Source of the DNA: Winogradskyella pelagia
GTDB lineage: Bacteria > Bacteroidota > Bacteroidia > Flavobacteriales > Flavobacteriaceae
Reading direction: 5' to 3'
DNA: 64,000 nucleotides
NCBI RefSeq assembly: GCF_017581965.1
Contig: NZ_JAGEVF010000001.1
Span: 186,001 to 250,000 of the forward strand
The translations under genes and the position numbers were made by a program. Positions 1-9,817 of this stretch are shown here, piece after piece (position 1 is the first letter of the stretch; the number at the start of each line of letters is the position of its first letter). The notes under the pieces were generated by a model. The model saw only the letters and a program-made list of their open reading frames with translations, did not search any database and had not been told where the DNA came from.

Positions 1-1278
1 TCAGTTGGAGGAGAAGTGGGTTTTACTAGAACTGCTTTAATTGAGTTTGGTAAAATCGTACTCTTTGGTACTACATTTGGCTTTACGTTTGCCCACGCCT
101 TGGTTTTTGCCATTAATAAAAAATTTATTCCACACTATTTGCTAAACGTTGTCTCACTATCGGTAGTGCTATTGGTTTTTATAGAGTCTGAGATTTTTGC
201 TCATGAGTCAGGGCTGTTAGCCGTTGTGGTAATGGGTATGGTGATAGGGAATAGTAAATTAGAAAATATTAAGGAACTGCTCTATTTTAAGGAGTCGCTA
301 AGCGTTCTGTTAATTTCCATTTTATTTATTCTTCTTGCGGCAAATATCAATTATCAAGATATGTTATTGCTATATCGCTGGGAAACATTGGCCTTGTTTC
401 TTGTGGTAGTCTTTATAATTAGACCATTAGCCGTTTTTTTAAGCGCTACACAGTCTAAATTAAGAACAAACGAAAAGTTGTTTATTTCATGGGTTGGACC
501 AAGGGGAATTGTAGCTGCTGGTATAGCATCGCTTTTTGGCAGTAAACTTCAAACCGCAGGGGTCGTTGGTGCAGAGTATATAACACCTTTGGTTTTTATG
601 ATTGTTTTGGGGACAGTACTTCTCAATGCAACCACAGCACGTATTTTTGCGAAACTTTCGGGAGTATTTTTAACCAAATCCGAAGGTATTCTAATTGTGG
701 GAGCTTCTAAAGTGTCTAGGTTGATTGCACAATATTTATCCGATAACGGTAGACATGTCGTTCTTGTAGACAGCAATCAAAATAATATACAAGAGGCTCA
801 AAAAATTGGGATTGAAGCTTACACGGAAAATATCTACTCAGACACACTTCAAGATAATGTAGAATTTAGCGATATAGGCTATCTCTTAGCCTTAACAGGC
901 AACGCTGATATTAATAGATATGCTGTTGAAAAGTTTGGAGCTCAGTTTGGAGAAAATGGCTCTTTTAGGCTGGCTTCTAAGGCTGAACTTGAACAAAGGG
1001 ATATTTCACCAGAAGACGGTGTTTTTACGCTTTCTGATGATTTTAATAATCTTATTGAGGTTACGGACAATTTTCCAAACATTCGCGAGGCACCTATAAA
1101 GGATATAGATAGTTATAATATACTATTGGATAAGTTTAAGTCTAATAAAGAACAAATTCCTTTGTTTGTAAAAACAAGCAAGGGCGAATTACATATTATT
1201 CCATCAATAGATGATAAGTTGGAAAAGGAAATTGACGCAAAAAGCAAATTGGTTTACTTGGGTAAATCAGTGGATTAA
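1..1278 (+). CDS. Na+/H+ antiporter (CPA1 type) with TrkA-N domain, 5' partial
   Basis: The frame is open from base 1, so the gene begins outside the window; the GTG at 16 is internal. About the first 215 visible residues are hydrophobic membrane helices of the cation:proton antiporter fold, including the [11 protein letters not shown] stretch typical of CPA1/NhaP proteins. After them comes a Rossmann-like segment starting [17 protein letters not shown], which resembles a TrkA-N nucleotide-binding regulatory domain, then a charged tail. The likely role is Na+ or K+ export in exchange for protons at the inner membrane, gated by NAD(H) or a similar ligand. The ion is inferred, not seen. The stop overlaps the lepA stop by 4 nt (TTAA) in convergent orientation. 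Confidence 0.85.
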   Translation, partial: SVGGEVGFTRTALIEFGKIVLFGTTFGFTFAHALVFAINKKFIPHYLLNVVSLSVVLLVFIESEIFAHESGLLAVVVMGMVIGNSKLENIKELLYFKESLSVLLISILFILLAANINYQDMLLLYRWETLALFLVVVFIIRPLAVFLSATQSKLRTNEKLFISWVGPRGIVAAGIASLFGSKLQTAGVVGAEYITPLVFMIVLGTVLLNATTARIFAKLSGVFLTKSEGILIVGASKVSRLIAQYLSDNGRHVVLVDSNQNNIQEAQKIGIEAYTENIYSDTLQDNVEFSDIGYLLALTGNADINRYAVEKFGAQFGENGSFRLASKAELEQRDISPEDGVFTLSDDFNNLIEVTDNFPNIREAPIKDIDSYNILLDKFKSNKEQIPLFVKTSKGELHIIPSIDDKLEKEIDAKSKLVYLGKSVD

Positions 1279-3071
1279 TCGTTAAGTTTAAGTACCGCCA
1301 TAAATGCTTGCTGTGGAATTTCTACATTACCAACTTGGCGCATTCGTTTTTTCCCTTTTTTCTGTTTCTCTAGGAGCTTGCGCTTACGCGAAATATCTCC
1401 TCCATAACATTTAGCGGTCACATCCTTACGTAGTGCTTTAATCGTTTCTCTAGCAATTATTTTAGCACCAATAGCTGCTTGGACCGGGATGTCAAATTGT
1501 TGTCTCGGGATTAACTGTCTTAGTTTTTCGGTCATTTTTTTACCGATAGAATAAGCATTGTCCGCATGGATTAATGCCGAAAGGGCATCTACCGTTTGCG
1601 AATTGAGTAAAATATCAACCCTAACCAATTTAGAAGCGCGCATACCTATCGGTGAATAATCAAAAGACGCATAGCCTTTTGATACTGTCTTTAATCTATC
1701 ATAAAAATCGAACACAATTTCTGCTAAAGGCATATCAAAACTAAGCTCAACTCGCTCAGTTGTTAAGTAAGTCTGATTTGTTATTTTACCTCGTTTTTCA
1801 ATACATAAGCTCATAACAGGACCAACAAAATCAGATTTTGTAATAATACTTGCTTTTATAAAAGGCTCTTCAACACGATTTAATGTTGAAGGTTCTGGCA
1901 AATCAGAAGGATTGTTTACAATAATGATATCATCTGGGTGCTTATTGGTAAATGCATGGTAGCTAACGTTTGGTACAGTGGTAATCACTGTCATGTCAAA
2001 CTCGCGTTCTAACCGTTCTTGTATGATTTCTAAGTGTAACATCCCTAAAAAACCACATCGAAAACCAAATCCTAAAGCAGCAGAGCTTTCTGGTTCAAAC
2101 ACCAACGATGCATCGTTGAGTTGTAGTTTTTCCATGGAAGCACGAAGCTCTTCGTAATCTTCGGTATCTACTGGGTATATCCCAGCAAAAACCATGGGTT
2201 TTACATCTTCAAAACCGGCTATGGCATTTGTTGTTGGATTTTTGGCATCGGTTATGGTGTCACCAACTTTTACCTCACGAGCGTCTTTAATGCCCGTAAT
2301 TAAGTAGCCCACATCACCTGCTTTTATTTCGTTTTTCTTAACCTGAGTAAGCTTTAAGGTACCAACCTCGTCCGCATAATATGTATTGTTTGTTGCTATA
2401 AATTTTATGTGCTGCCCTTTTTTTATGGAGCCATTTATAACCCTGAAATAGGTTTCAACACCTCGAAACGGATTGTAAACTGAATCAAAAATTAAAGCTT
2501 GTAAAGATTCATCAACATTCCCCTTTGGGGCAGGTACCCGTTCAATAATCGCCTTTAAAATGTTATCTACACCAAAGCCTGTTTTTCCACTTGCATGGAT
2601 GACCTCTTCTGGGTCACAGCCTAAAAGGTCAACAATATCGTCTGTGACTTCTTCTGGATTGGCACTCGGTAAATCGACCTTATTTAATACTGGAATGATT
2701 TCTAAGTCATTCTCTAATGCTAAATATAAATTAGAAATGGTTTGTGCTTGTATGCTTTGTGCAGCATCTACAATAAGTAAAGCGCCTTCACAAGCGGCAA
2801 TAGAACGAGACACTTCATAGGAAAAATCAACATGACCAGGTGTGTCTATTAAGTTTAAAACGTAGTCCTCTCCCTCATAGGTATACTCCATTTGAATAGC
2901 ATGCGATTTTATGGTTATACCACGTTCTCTCTCCAAATCCATATTATCCAAAAGCTGATCTTGTTTTTCTCTGTCGGTTACAGAGCCTGTAAAATCCAAC
3001 AATCGATCTGCCAAGGTACTTTTACCGTGATCGATATGGGCTATTATGCAAAAATTGCGAATGTTCTTCAT
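1275..3071 (-). CDS. lepA: Elongation factor 4 (LepA), back-translocating GTPase
   Basis: Full-length LepA of 598 aa, the usual size. It binds ribosomes and acts on stalled or mistranslocated elongation complexes and in 30S assembly. GTPase motifs are intact: P-loop AHIDHGKS at residues 11-18, DTPGH at 76-80 and NKVD at 130-133. The LepA-specific C-terminal domain is present, including the conserved [19 protein letters not shown] segment. The gene stands alone. A TANNTTTG box lies about 30 nt before the ATG. Its 3' end meets the antiporter gene with a 4-nt stop overlap. Confidence 0.98.
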   Translation of the reverse strand: MKNIRNFCIIAHIDHGKSTLADRLLDFTGSVTDREKQDQLLDNMDLERERGITIKSHAIQMEYTYEGEDYVLNLIDTPGHVDFSYEVSRSIAACEGALLIVDAAQSIQAQTISNLYLALENDLEIIPVLNKVDLPSANPEEVTDDIVDLLGCDPEEVIHASGKTGFGVDNILKAIIERVPAPKGNVDESLQALIFDSVYNPFRGVETYFRVINGSIKKGQHIKFIATNNTYYADEVGTLKLTQVKKNEIKAGDVGYLITGIKDAREVKVGDTITDAKNPTTNAIAGFEDVKPMVFAGIYPVDTEDYEELRASMEKLQLNDASLVFEPESSAALGFGFRCGFLGMLHLEIIQERLEREFDMTVITTVPNVSYHAFTNKHPDDIIIVNNPSDLPEPSTLNRVEEPFIKASIITKSDFVGPVMSLCIEKRGKITNQTYLTTERVELSFDMPLAEIVFDFYDRLKTVSKGYASFDYSPIGMRASKLVRVDILLNSQTVDALSALIHADNAYSIGKKMTEKLRQLIPRQQFDIPVQAAIGAKIIARETIKALRKDVTAKCYGGDISRKRKLLEKQKKGKKRMRQVGNVEIPQQAFMAVLKLND

Positions 3072-3101
3072 TATCTTTTTCTAAAGCAATACTTGAGACT
3101 G

Positions 3102-3109
3102 CAAATATA
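3102..3109 (-). promoter_or_regulatory. -7 box TATATTTG for lepA
   Basis: On the minus strand the sequence reads TATATTTG followed by CAG, an exact match to the Bacteroidota -7 consensus TANNTTTG, 30 nt upstream of the lepA ATG. No well-spaced -33 TTG is evident. Confidence 0.6.
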
Positions 3110-3159
3110 AATTATTTATCGCGCTAGAGGTAGTGAACAAACTAATTTAACCTCGGTAA

Positions 3160-3176
3160 TTACGGTAAAACCGTAA
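3160..3176. promoter_or_regulatory. 17-nt inverted repeat upstream of the TonB-dependent receptor
   Basis: Perfect dyad TTACGGT-AAA-ACCGTAA. It lies about 46 nt before the receptor ATG and just upstream of an AT-rich stretch with a near-consensus -7 box (TATATTG at 3198-3204). It has no T-run, so an operator is likelier than a terminator. The cognate regulator is not visible. Confidence 0.4.
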
Positions 3177-3221
3177 CACCAAGTAAAAAACAATTTTTAT
3201 ATTGCAATCTAAACCTAACTA

Positions 3222-5639
3222 ATGAAAGTTCTCATTCGCATTGCGTTGTGCGTTTTATTTTTTTTAACTTCCTTTTTAGTAAACGCTCAAGAATTATCAA
3301 TTACGGGCAAAGTGGTAGACGCAAATGGTAATTCTATTGAATTTGCTAATGTGGTTTTGTTCGAGTCCAATTCTGAAATATTTTTAAAAGGAACATCAAC
3401 CGATGAAAAAGGAATTTTTTCATTGGAAAACCTTTCTCAAAACACCTATACTTTAAAGATTAGTTATATTGGTTTTCAATCTTTTGAACAGATTATCGTT
3501 TTAAATGGGAACCTTGATCTAAAAACAATTGAACTAGAGCAAGGTGCCGAAAGTCTTGATCAGGTAGATATTATTGCAACAAAACCAACAATTACAAGGA
3601 AACCGGACCGCTTGGTGTTTAATATAGAAAATACAGCGCTTACCCAAGGCTCTACGCTAGGGGTTTTGAAAAATACACCTGGTGTTATTGTTAGTGAAGG
3701 AGGGATTGCTATTAAAAGTGCTCAAGCTGCGGTTTATATAAACAATAAGCGCGTACAGCTTTCTACAGAAGAACTCATACAGCTATTAGATAGCGCACCT
3801 GCTAATTCCATAAAATCTGTTGAGGTTATAACAAACCCTCCTGCTAGTTATGATGCGGATAGTGGCTCTGTTATTAATATTGTAATGAGCAGAAATTTAA
3901 TTGCAGGATACAGAGGTAGTGTTTTTTCAGCATTTACCCAAGGGGTCTTTCCAAGATACAACTTTAATACTAGCCACTTTTTTAAAAATGAATCTATCAA
4001 CTTCAATGTTAACTATAACTATAACAATCAGAAAATAAATCAAATCAATGACGAACAAATAGACTATTTAGATTCATCTCTTCAGATTGACGAGGTGTGG
4101 ACCTCAAACATCAATAGAAACACTTGGTCTGAAACTCACAACCTTAATTTAAATTTTGACTATTTTATAACTGACAGCAGCACTCTTAGTTTAACAAGTA
4201 CAGGTCTTTACATGCCATACTTTAAGTACAGAATTAATAATAATACAAATATTAACGACGCTTCGGGTTTATTTCAGTCAAGATTTACAGCCAATAATCT
4301 TTCTAGAGACGATAAATACAATATTGGAACAGATTTAAGTTATACAAGTACTTTTGAAAATGGTTCTGATTTACTGATCAATGCACATTATACAACCTAT
4401 AATTATCAGAGAGATCAAGATGTTTTAAGTAATTTTTTTGATGGCAACAACAGCTTTGTAAATAGTTCAATCTTTAACACCTTAGCCAACCAAGAAACAG
4501 ACATCTTTACGGCTAAGTTGGACTATAACCTCCCTTTAAGCGAGACTTCGTCCATGGCCACTGGCTTAAAATTTGCCAATGTTTTAACGGACAGCGACAT
4601 AACAAAAACAGACTTTATAAATGGCCAGCCTGTAATTGATATTAACAATTCTGATGCGTTCAAATATGACGAAAAAGTTTTTGCCGCATACGTAGATTAT
4701 AGCCAATCTTGGGAAAAGTGGGATTTAAATATTGGGCTGCGTGTTGAGCAAACCAACATAGAAGGGGAATCGGTTAGTTTGTCGCAAACCAATACTCAAG
4801 ACTATTTTAATTGGTTTCCTACGGTAAGCCTATCGCATCAAATCTCAGATGAGGTTAGGATTTATGGTAACTATAAAAGAAGTATTGAAAGGCCTAATTT
4901 TAGAAACTTGAATCCATTTACTTTTTTTATAAATCAAAACAATGTCGCTGTTGGTAACCCTAATCTCAGACCAACCTATATAGACCATATTACTTTAGGG
5001 ACCAACTTCTTAGAGTACTTTACTGTTGAGGCGTATTATATGACCTATGATGGAAATATTTTGGAGTTGCCTCTCCAAAACAACACTACGAATGTTTTAG
5101 CATACACACCTGCTAATCTTGATAACATGGTTGATTTTGGTTTCGATTTTATAGTTGATTACATGATTACAAGTCGCTGGTATTTTTATGGGGTCACTTC
5201 GTTTTATAATATAACGCAAGAAGACGTTTTGCCGCAGGGTCCTGTAAGTTTAGATAGGTGGTCTAACCTTACCATCCTACAAAATAATCTCAGGTTATTG
5301 AAAGACAATAGCCTGTTGGTTGGTTTTAACCTTACCTATACTAATACTTATCTTCAAAACCTGGCGTTGATTGATACAAGATGGATAACCGGTTTGACCA
5401 TTTCAAAGTCAATTTTTAATAAGAAAGGGACCATTTCGTTAGCCGTTGAGGATTTATTTAACGAACAAGATTTTCTTCAACGTAATAGATACTTAGACCA
5501 ATCAAGCACTGTATTTAGTGATTATGACAACAGATTTATAAAAGTAGGCTTCCGCTATAATTTTGGCAACACCAAGCTAAGTACTAATGAGCGCGGCTCG
5601 TCAGCAGAAGAGCGCGATAGGATTAAGGATCTAAACTAA
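3222..5639 (+). CDS. TonB-dependent receptor-like outer membrane beta-barrel protein
   Basis: An 805-aa outer membrane protein. Residues 1-23 form a signal peptide ending in NAQ. A carboxypeptidase-regulatory-like (CNA-B type) beta domain follows at about 26-105 (SITGKVVDANGNSIEFANV), then a plug-like region at about 130-225, and a C-terminal beta-barrel rich in aromatic and Asn residues. This matches the flavobacterial outer membrane beta-barrel family (OMP_b-brl_3 type) rather than SusC, because it is shorter and has no adjacent SusD. The transported substrate cannot be told. The gene is single, and its stop overlaps that of the downstream lipoprotein gene by CTAA. Confidence 0.88.
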   Translation: MKVLIRIALCVLFFLTSFLVNAQELSITGKVVDANGNSIEFANVVLFESNSEIFLKGTSTDEKGIFSLENLSQNTYTLKISYIGFQSFEQIIVLNGNLDLKTIELEQGAESLDQVDIIATKPTITRKPDRLVFNIENTALTQGSTLGVLKNTPGVIVSEGGIAIKSAQAAVYINNKRVQLSTEELIQLLDSAPANSIKSVEVITNPPASYDADSGSVINIVMSRNLIAGYRGSVFSAFTQGVFPRYNFNTSHFFKNESINFNVNYNYNNQKINQINDEQIDYLDSSLQIDEVWTSNINRNTWSETHNLNLNFDYFITDSSTLSLTSTGLYMPYFKYRINNNTNINDASGLFQSRFTANNLSRDDKYNIGTDLSYTSTFENGSDLLINAHYTTYNYQRDQDVLSNFFDGNNSFVNSSIFNTLANQETDIFTAKLDYNLPLSETSSMATGLKFANVLTDSDITKTDFINGQPVIDINNSDAFKYDEKVFAAYVDYSQSWEKWDLNIGLRVEQTNIEGESVSLSQTNTQDYFNWFPTVSLSHQISDEVRIYGNYKRSIERPNFRNLNPFTFFINQNNVAVGNPNLRPTYIDHITLGTNFLEYFTVEAYYMTYDGNILELPLQNNTTNVLAYTPANLDNMVDFGFDFIVDYMITSRWYFYGVTSFYNITQEDVLPQGPVSLDRWSNLTILQNNLRLLKDNSLLVGFNLTYTNTYLQNLALIDTRWITGLTISKSIFNKKGTISLAVEDLFNEQDFLQRNRYLDQSSTVFSDYDNRFIKVGFRYNFGNTKLSTNERGSSAEERDRIKDLN

Positions 5640-6754
5640 TCCTGCCATTCGGCTATGAAGAGGTTTGTATCTCTTGTTCCGCCGTTATTTCTATTAGAAG
5701 AAAATGCCAGAAACTTTCCATTATTTGAAAAGACAGGGAAGGCATCAAAAGTTTCTCCATGTGTGATGCGTTCAAGGTTTTTTCCATCAATATCTATCAT
5801 GTAAAGATTAAATGGAAAACCACGCTCCGCTTCAAAGTTTGAAGAAAACAGAATTTTTTCACCAGAAGGATGAAAGAACGGGCTCCAATTGGCATTACCT
5901 AATTCTGTTAGCTGCCGCAAATCGCTACCATCAGCATTACAGATATAAAGTTCCATTTCTGTTGGCTCTACTAGTCCTTCTGCTAAAAGATCTTTATACT
6001 CTTTAATTTCTTGTTCAGTTCTAGGCCTAGAGGACCTAAAAATAATTTTAGAACCATCAGGTGAAAAGAATGCCCCTCCATCATAACCCAACTCATTGGT
6101 TATTTGCTTTACATCACTGCCATCTAGATTCATGGTGTAGAGCTCTAAGTCTCCACTTCTTGTTGAGGTAAAGACAATTTTATCGCCTTTAGGGGATACT
6201 GTAGGCTCCGCATCATATCCAATCTCATTGGTCAACTGCTTTACAATATTACCCTCTAAGTCAGCCACAAAAATGTCGTAACTATCATAAATAGGCCAAA
6301 TATATTTCCCATTCTTTCTTAAAGGTGTTTCGGGACAGTTTTCATCGCCCAAATGTGTAGAAGCATAAATAATGTGCTTATTGTCTGGTAAAAAATAAGA
6401 GCATGTTGTGCGTCCCCTTCCTGTGCTTACCATTGGCGGGGCAATACTATCGGTAAACGTGTCTTCAAAGTTCATTAAAAACATCTGGTCGCAACCTACA
6501 TTCCATTTAACATTGTTAGACTGAAACACTAATTGCTTGTCATCAAAACTCCAGTAAGCTTCGGCGTTATCACCACCAAAGGTGACTTGCCTAATGGATT
6601 TAAAATGTTTTTCTTCAGGGTATATTAACGGATTCGTTTGGCTTGTAACCTCACCACTATCAACCTCTGGCGTTATCTTCTTTGATTTTTCTTCTTCGCT
6701 CTTACAAGAAACTAATGCTGCGCACAATAAAAAAATACCGAATAATCTATTCAT
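5636..6754 (-). CDS. TolB-like WD40/PD40 beta-propeller lipoprotein
   Basis: A 372-aa lipoprotein when started at MNRLFG; an in-frame ATG 9 nt upstream (6763) is also possible. The signal peptide ends in a lipobox with the acylated Cys in LVSCK. At least five PD40 repeats follow, recognisable by SPKGDKIVF, SPDGSKIIF, HPSGEKILF and SNNGKFLAF blocks, the propeller type of TolB and DPP-IV N-domains. No peptidase domain follows, so it is probably a periplasmic or surface scaffold or sensor. Its promoter region is shared back to back with the M28 peptidase gene. Confidence 0.8.
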   Translation of the reverse strand: MNRLFGIFLLCAALVSCKSEEEKSKKITPEVDSGEVTSQTNPLIYPEEKHFKSIRQVTFGGDNAEAYWSFDDKQLVFQSNNVKWNVGCDQMFLMNFEDTFTDSIAPPMVSTGRGRTTCSYFLPDNKHIIYASTHLGDENCPETPLRKNGKYIWPIYDSYDIFVADLEGNIVKQLTNEIGYDAEPTVSPKGDKIVFTSTRSGDLELYTMNLDGSDVKQITNELGYDGGAFFSPDGSKIIFRSSRPRTEQEIKEYKDLLAEGLVEPTEMELYICNADGSDLRQLTELGNANWSPFFHPSGEKILFSSNFEAERGFPFNLYMIDIDGKNLERITHGETFDAFPVFSNNGKFLAFSSNRNNGGTRDTNLFIAEWQD

Positions 6755-6795
6755 AGCAATCAATTATACAATTATAATAAATGACTTTTAATACC

Positions 6796-6813
6796 TAATT
6801 TTGCGCAAAAATA
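6796..6813. promoter_or_regulatory. Back-to-back divergent -7 boxes forming a palindrome
   Basis: The plus strand reads TAATTTTG at 6796-6803 and the minus strand reads TATTTTTG at 6813-6806, two exact TANNTTTG boxes facing away from each other with only CG between them. The centre TTTTGCGCAAAA is a perfect 12-nt palindrome. The plus box would serve the M28 peptidase gene with a leader of about 100 nt, and the minus box the PD40 lipoprotein gene with a leader of about 45-50 nt. Confidence 0.5.
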
Positions 6814-6910
6814 AGATATAGACATGAAATGCACACTTATTTGTGACGCTTTGTAATGTTAACCTTAAATTAAAGAATTTAACCTTTCGATTAAGAAAAC
6901 TTTTTATATC

Positions 6911-8155
6911 ATGAAAAAGACCTTTATTATCTTCGTTTTATTCATTTTAACAGCCTGTAAAACAGAACCTAAAGTTGCAGAGAATAAAATAAAACAGGAT
7001 GTTGCTTTCCTTGCCGATGACAAATTAGAAGGCAGACAAACAGGTACCAAGGGAGAAGCACTTGCTGCAGATTACCTTATAGATCGCTTTAAAGAAATTG
7101 GACTCACCGAAAAAGGAACCGAGAAGTATTTGCAACCATTTTCATTTAAACCAAAAACAGACCCTCATAAAGAGGTTGAGTTTACTAAGAATTTAGATAG
7201 CACTATCACCGGAAATAATATTATTGGCTTCATAGATAACAACGCGGAAACTACTGTAGTTATTGGTGCTCATTATGATCATTTAGGTTACGGTGGTGAA
7301 GGCTCGTTATATAGAGGAGATGAAAAGGCTATTCACAATGGTGCAGACGATAATGCAAGCGGTGTTGCTTTAATGCTCAACTTGGCTAGTAGATTAAAAG
7401 TAAAAAATGATTTATCCCAAGCAAAAGATAAAAACAACTATATGTTTCTAGCGTTTTCTGGCGAGGAAATGGGTTTACTAGGTTCTAACTATTTTTCTAA
7501 GAACCCAACAATTGACGTATCTTCTATCAACTACATGATAAATATGGATATGGTAGGACGGATGAAGGCGGATAGCACCTTGGCAGTATATGGCACAGGA
7601 ACGTCACCAATTTTTAAACAGACACTTAAAGCCCATAACGAAAAATTTAAGCTTATTGAAAATGAAAGTGGTGTTGGACCAAGCGACCACACGTCCTTCT
7701 ACCTTATTGATATTCCTGTACTTCATTTCTTTACAGGCCAACACGAGGACTATCACAAGCCAGGAGATGATTCTGAAAAGCTTAACTATGATGGAATGAA
7801 TTTAATTTCGGATTACATTTTTGATATTATTTCCGACCTTGATGATAATGGTGAGTTGGCATTTAGAACTACAAAAAATGAGAGCGAAGAAACACCTCGA
7901 TTTAAAGTTGGATTAGGTGTAGTGCCAGATTATTTGTATGATGGAGAGGGTATGCGTATAGACGGAACCAGAGAAGAAACACCAGCGTATAGCGCAGGTC
8001 TAAAAAAAGGTGATATTGTAATTAAATTAGGAGATAGCACCATCACGGATATGATGAGTTATATGCGCGCACTATCTGTATTTGAAAAAGGAGACGAAAC
8101 CAACATTTCAGTAAAACGAGAAGGACAAACGATTAATACAACAGTGAAGTTTTAA
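6911..8155 (+). CDS. M28 family zinc aminopeptidase lipoprotein with C-terminal PDZ domain
   Basis: A 414-aa lipoprotein with lipobox LTACK (Cys16). The M28 (aminopeptidase S/Y-like) co-catalytic zinc site is recognisable: H121 in GAHYDH, the Asp pair of DDNASG at 146-151, the GEE acids at 184-186, D213 in NMDMVG and H282 in YHKPGDD. A PDZ domain occupies roughly residues 335-414 (AGLKKGDIVIKLGDS). The predicted role is cleavage of N-terminal residues from peptides in the periplasm or on the surface. The PDZ extension is common in flavobacterial members. The gene appears monocistronic with a divergent promoter. Confidence 0.9.
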   Translation: MKKTFIIFVLFILTACKTEPKVAENKIKQDVAFLADDKLEGRQTGTKGEALAADYLIDRFKEIGLTEKGTEKYLQPFSFKPKTDPHKEVEFTKNLDSTITGNNIIGFIDNNAETTVVIGAHYDHLGYGGEGSLYRGDEKAIHNGADDNASGVALMLNLASRLKVKNDLSQAKDKNNYMFLAFSGEEMGLLGSNYFSKNPTIDVSSINYMINMDMVGRMKADSTLAVYGTGTSPIFKQTLKAHNEKFKLIENESGVGPSDHTSFYLIDIPVLHFFTGQHEDYHKPGDDSEKLNYDGMNLISDYIFDIISDLDDNGELAFRTTKNESEETPRFKVGLGVVPDYLYDGEGMRIDGTREETPAYSAGLKKGDIVIKLGDSTITDMMSYMRALSVFEKGDETNISVKREGQTINTTVKF

Positions 8156-8225
8156 CACTTGCCCCTAATTTCATAGTGACTTTTTAATTTAATTGTACAT
8201 TAGAGCCTTAAATCAATAGTAAAAA

Positions 8226-9353
8226 ATGAAAAGAGTAGTTGCTTTATTTAGCCTATTTGCCTTATTAACCGCCTTTACGTGCGAGAATGAACCTTTGGAT
8301 GATGACATAATAATCGATAATGGAGGTGAAATTAATACAGATATTCTTGGTGTATGGAATCTTGTCGAGTTTGATGTAGAAACAAGTACAACCACTAACT
8401 TTAACGGAACGGAAGTTTCATCAGATGTGCAAATATTTAGTACTTCTGCCGACTATACTGTAAATTTCACAGAGTCCACTTTCACTACAAACGGAGGCTA
8501 CTCTTATAGCTCACTAGTAATTGTTAATGGAATGGAAATTCCTAACGATCCAGTGACATTGACAAATGTTTCTGGTAATGGAACATATGGGGTCAGCGGA
8601 AACGAGATGACTGTAAATGGACAGTTTTTTGAGTTTAGCTTAGATGGTGTTGATTCTTCGGTGTTTGGTGAAGATCAAACCCTTCAATTTCAGATTTCTG
8701 AGGACGGGCAAACTTTGACCTTTCTTCAAAACGAAACTCAAATAGCTAGCGACCCAACAACAGGGGCCGAGACAACAAGTGTAATAGAGGGCTTTTCAGT
8801 ATGGACTCGAGACTTTATAGATGACACTTGTACTGCAGAAGCGGCGACAAATGCAGCTGCTGAGGCCTTCAATGAAGATAGTACAAACGAAGATTTGTGT
8901 AACGCCTACAGACAAGCATTATTAGACCAAATTGAGGAATGTGGAGACGATGGAAGTCTCCAGGCTATTTTAAATGACCTTTCGGATTGTGCTGCTGTTA
9001 CATCAAGTGGAGAACTGAGGGTTAGGGCTGGTACATTAACCATAGAATTTGTTCAGCAAACAGTAAGTTTTGATGGCGGCATAATTACGGTTGAAGGAAT
9101 TAGCGCTCAAGGTGGTTATGAAATTTATTTCCAAGTCGCAGAAGGTGACACAGGCACCGATGTTTTCCAAAATTTTGTATTAACACTAAATGGAACTGAG
9201 TTCTTTCCGTCAACCCAGGGTTTTGAAGATTTCACATCTGACACTACAATAAGTAGCGGTAATATTTTGCAAGCTACATTTTTTGGAATCGTTGAAAGCG
9301 AAGAAGGGGCAGACCTTAGTCTAACCCAGGGTCTAGCCGATTTAACATATTAG
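8226..9353 (+). CDS. Lipocalin-like putative lipoprotein with a Cys-rich module
   Basis: A 375-aa secreted protein. The signal sequence ends near TAFTCEN, a plausible lipobox with Cys19. The first half starts with GVWNLVEF and alternates beta strands like the lipocalin-like domains of Bacteroidota lipoproteins. A middle stretch (about residues 195-255) is Ala-rich, probably helical, and carries four cysteines (DDTC, DLCNAY, EECGDD, LSDC). The last part is beta-rich. No catalytic residues are recognised and the function is unknown. It lies between the M28 peptidase gene and a small membrane protein gene. Confidence 0.6.
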   Translation: MKRVVALFSLFALLTAFTCENEPLDDDIIIDNGGEINTDILGVWNLVEFDVETSTTTNFNGTEVSSDVQIFSTSADYTVNFTESTFTTNGGYSYSSLVIVNGMEIPNDPVTLTNVSGNGTYGVSGNEMTVNGQFFEFSLDGVDSSVFGEDQTLQFQISEDGQTLTFLQNETQIASDPTTGAETTSVIEGFSVWTRDFIDDTCTAEAATNAAAEAFNEDSTNEDLCNAYRQALLDQIEECGDDGSLQAILNDLSDCAAVTSSGELRVRAGTLTIEFVQQTVSFDGGIITVEGISAQGGYEIYFQVAEGDTGTDVFQNFVLTLNGTEFFPSTQGFEDFTSDTTISSGNILQATFFGIVESEEGADLSLTQGLADLTY

Positions 9354-9384
9354 GTTAACCGAGAAAATTAAATCGCTGCTTTTG

Positions 9385-9786
9385 ATGTTTCTTGAAAAAG
9401 AACAAATATTTTCTAAGATCCATCTCTTAATATCGGTTGTAATTGTTGCACCTGCAGCAATTATCTACGGGTTTTCTCCAGACTTGTTTTTAGATTTACA
9501 AATTAACACAATCGATGAGATTAATATATTAAAGGCCATAACAGGTCTATACTTGGCATTTTCCTCAATTTGGTTATTGGCACTCTTTAAGAACTCATTA
9601 ATTCAAGTAGCTCAATCTTCTAATATGGTTTTTATGTTGGGTCTAGGCCTTGGTAGAGTGTTAAGTTTTATTCTCGACGGCGTACCCTCTTATGCACTAA
9701 TATATGGTGCAATAGGCGAATTGCTGTTAGGGTTTTACGGCATTTGGCTGTTGTTTTCGTACAACACCAAAAAACCGATACCTTAA
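9385..9786 (+). CDS. Small integral membrane protein, DUF4345-like
   Basis: A 133-aa protein with four predicted transmembrane segments (about residues 10-30, 45-65, 75-95 and 100-125). The order of helices and the GLYLAFSSIWLL and LGLGRVLSFILDG stretches resemble the DUF4345 family. Function is unknown. ATG at 9385 is preferred over the in-frame TTG just before it. It lies 31 nt after the preceding lipoprotein gene and could be cotranscribed with it. Confidence 0.65.
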   Translation: MFLEKEQIFSKIHLLISVVIVAPAAIIYGFSPDLFLDLQINTIDEINILKAITGLYLAFSSIWLLALFKNSLIQVAQSSNMVFMLGLGLGRVLSFILDGVPSYALIYGAIGELLLGFYGIWLLFSYNTKKPIP

Positions 9787-9817
9787 AAATGAGTAGATTT
9801 GCATCAAAAACAGGTAC

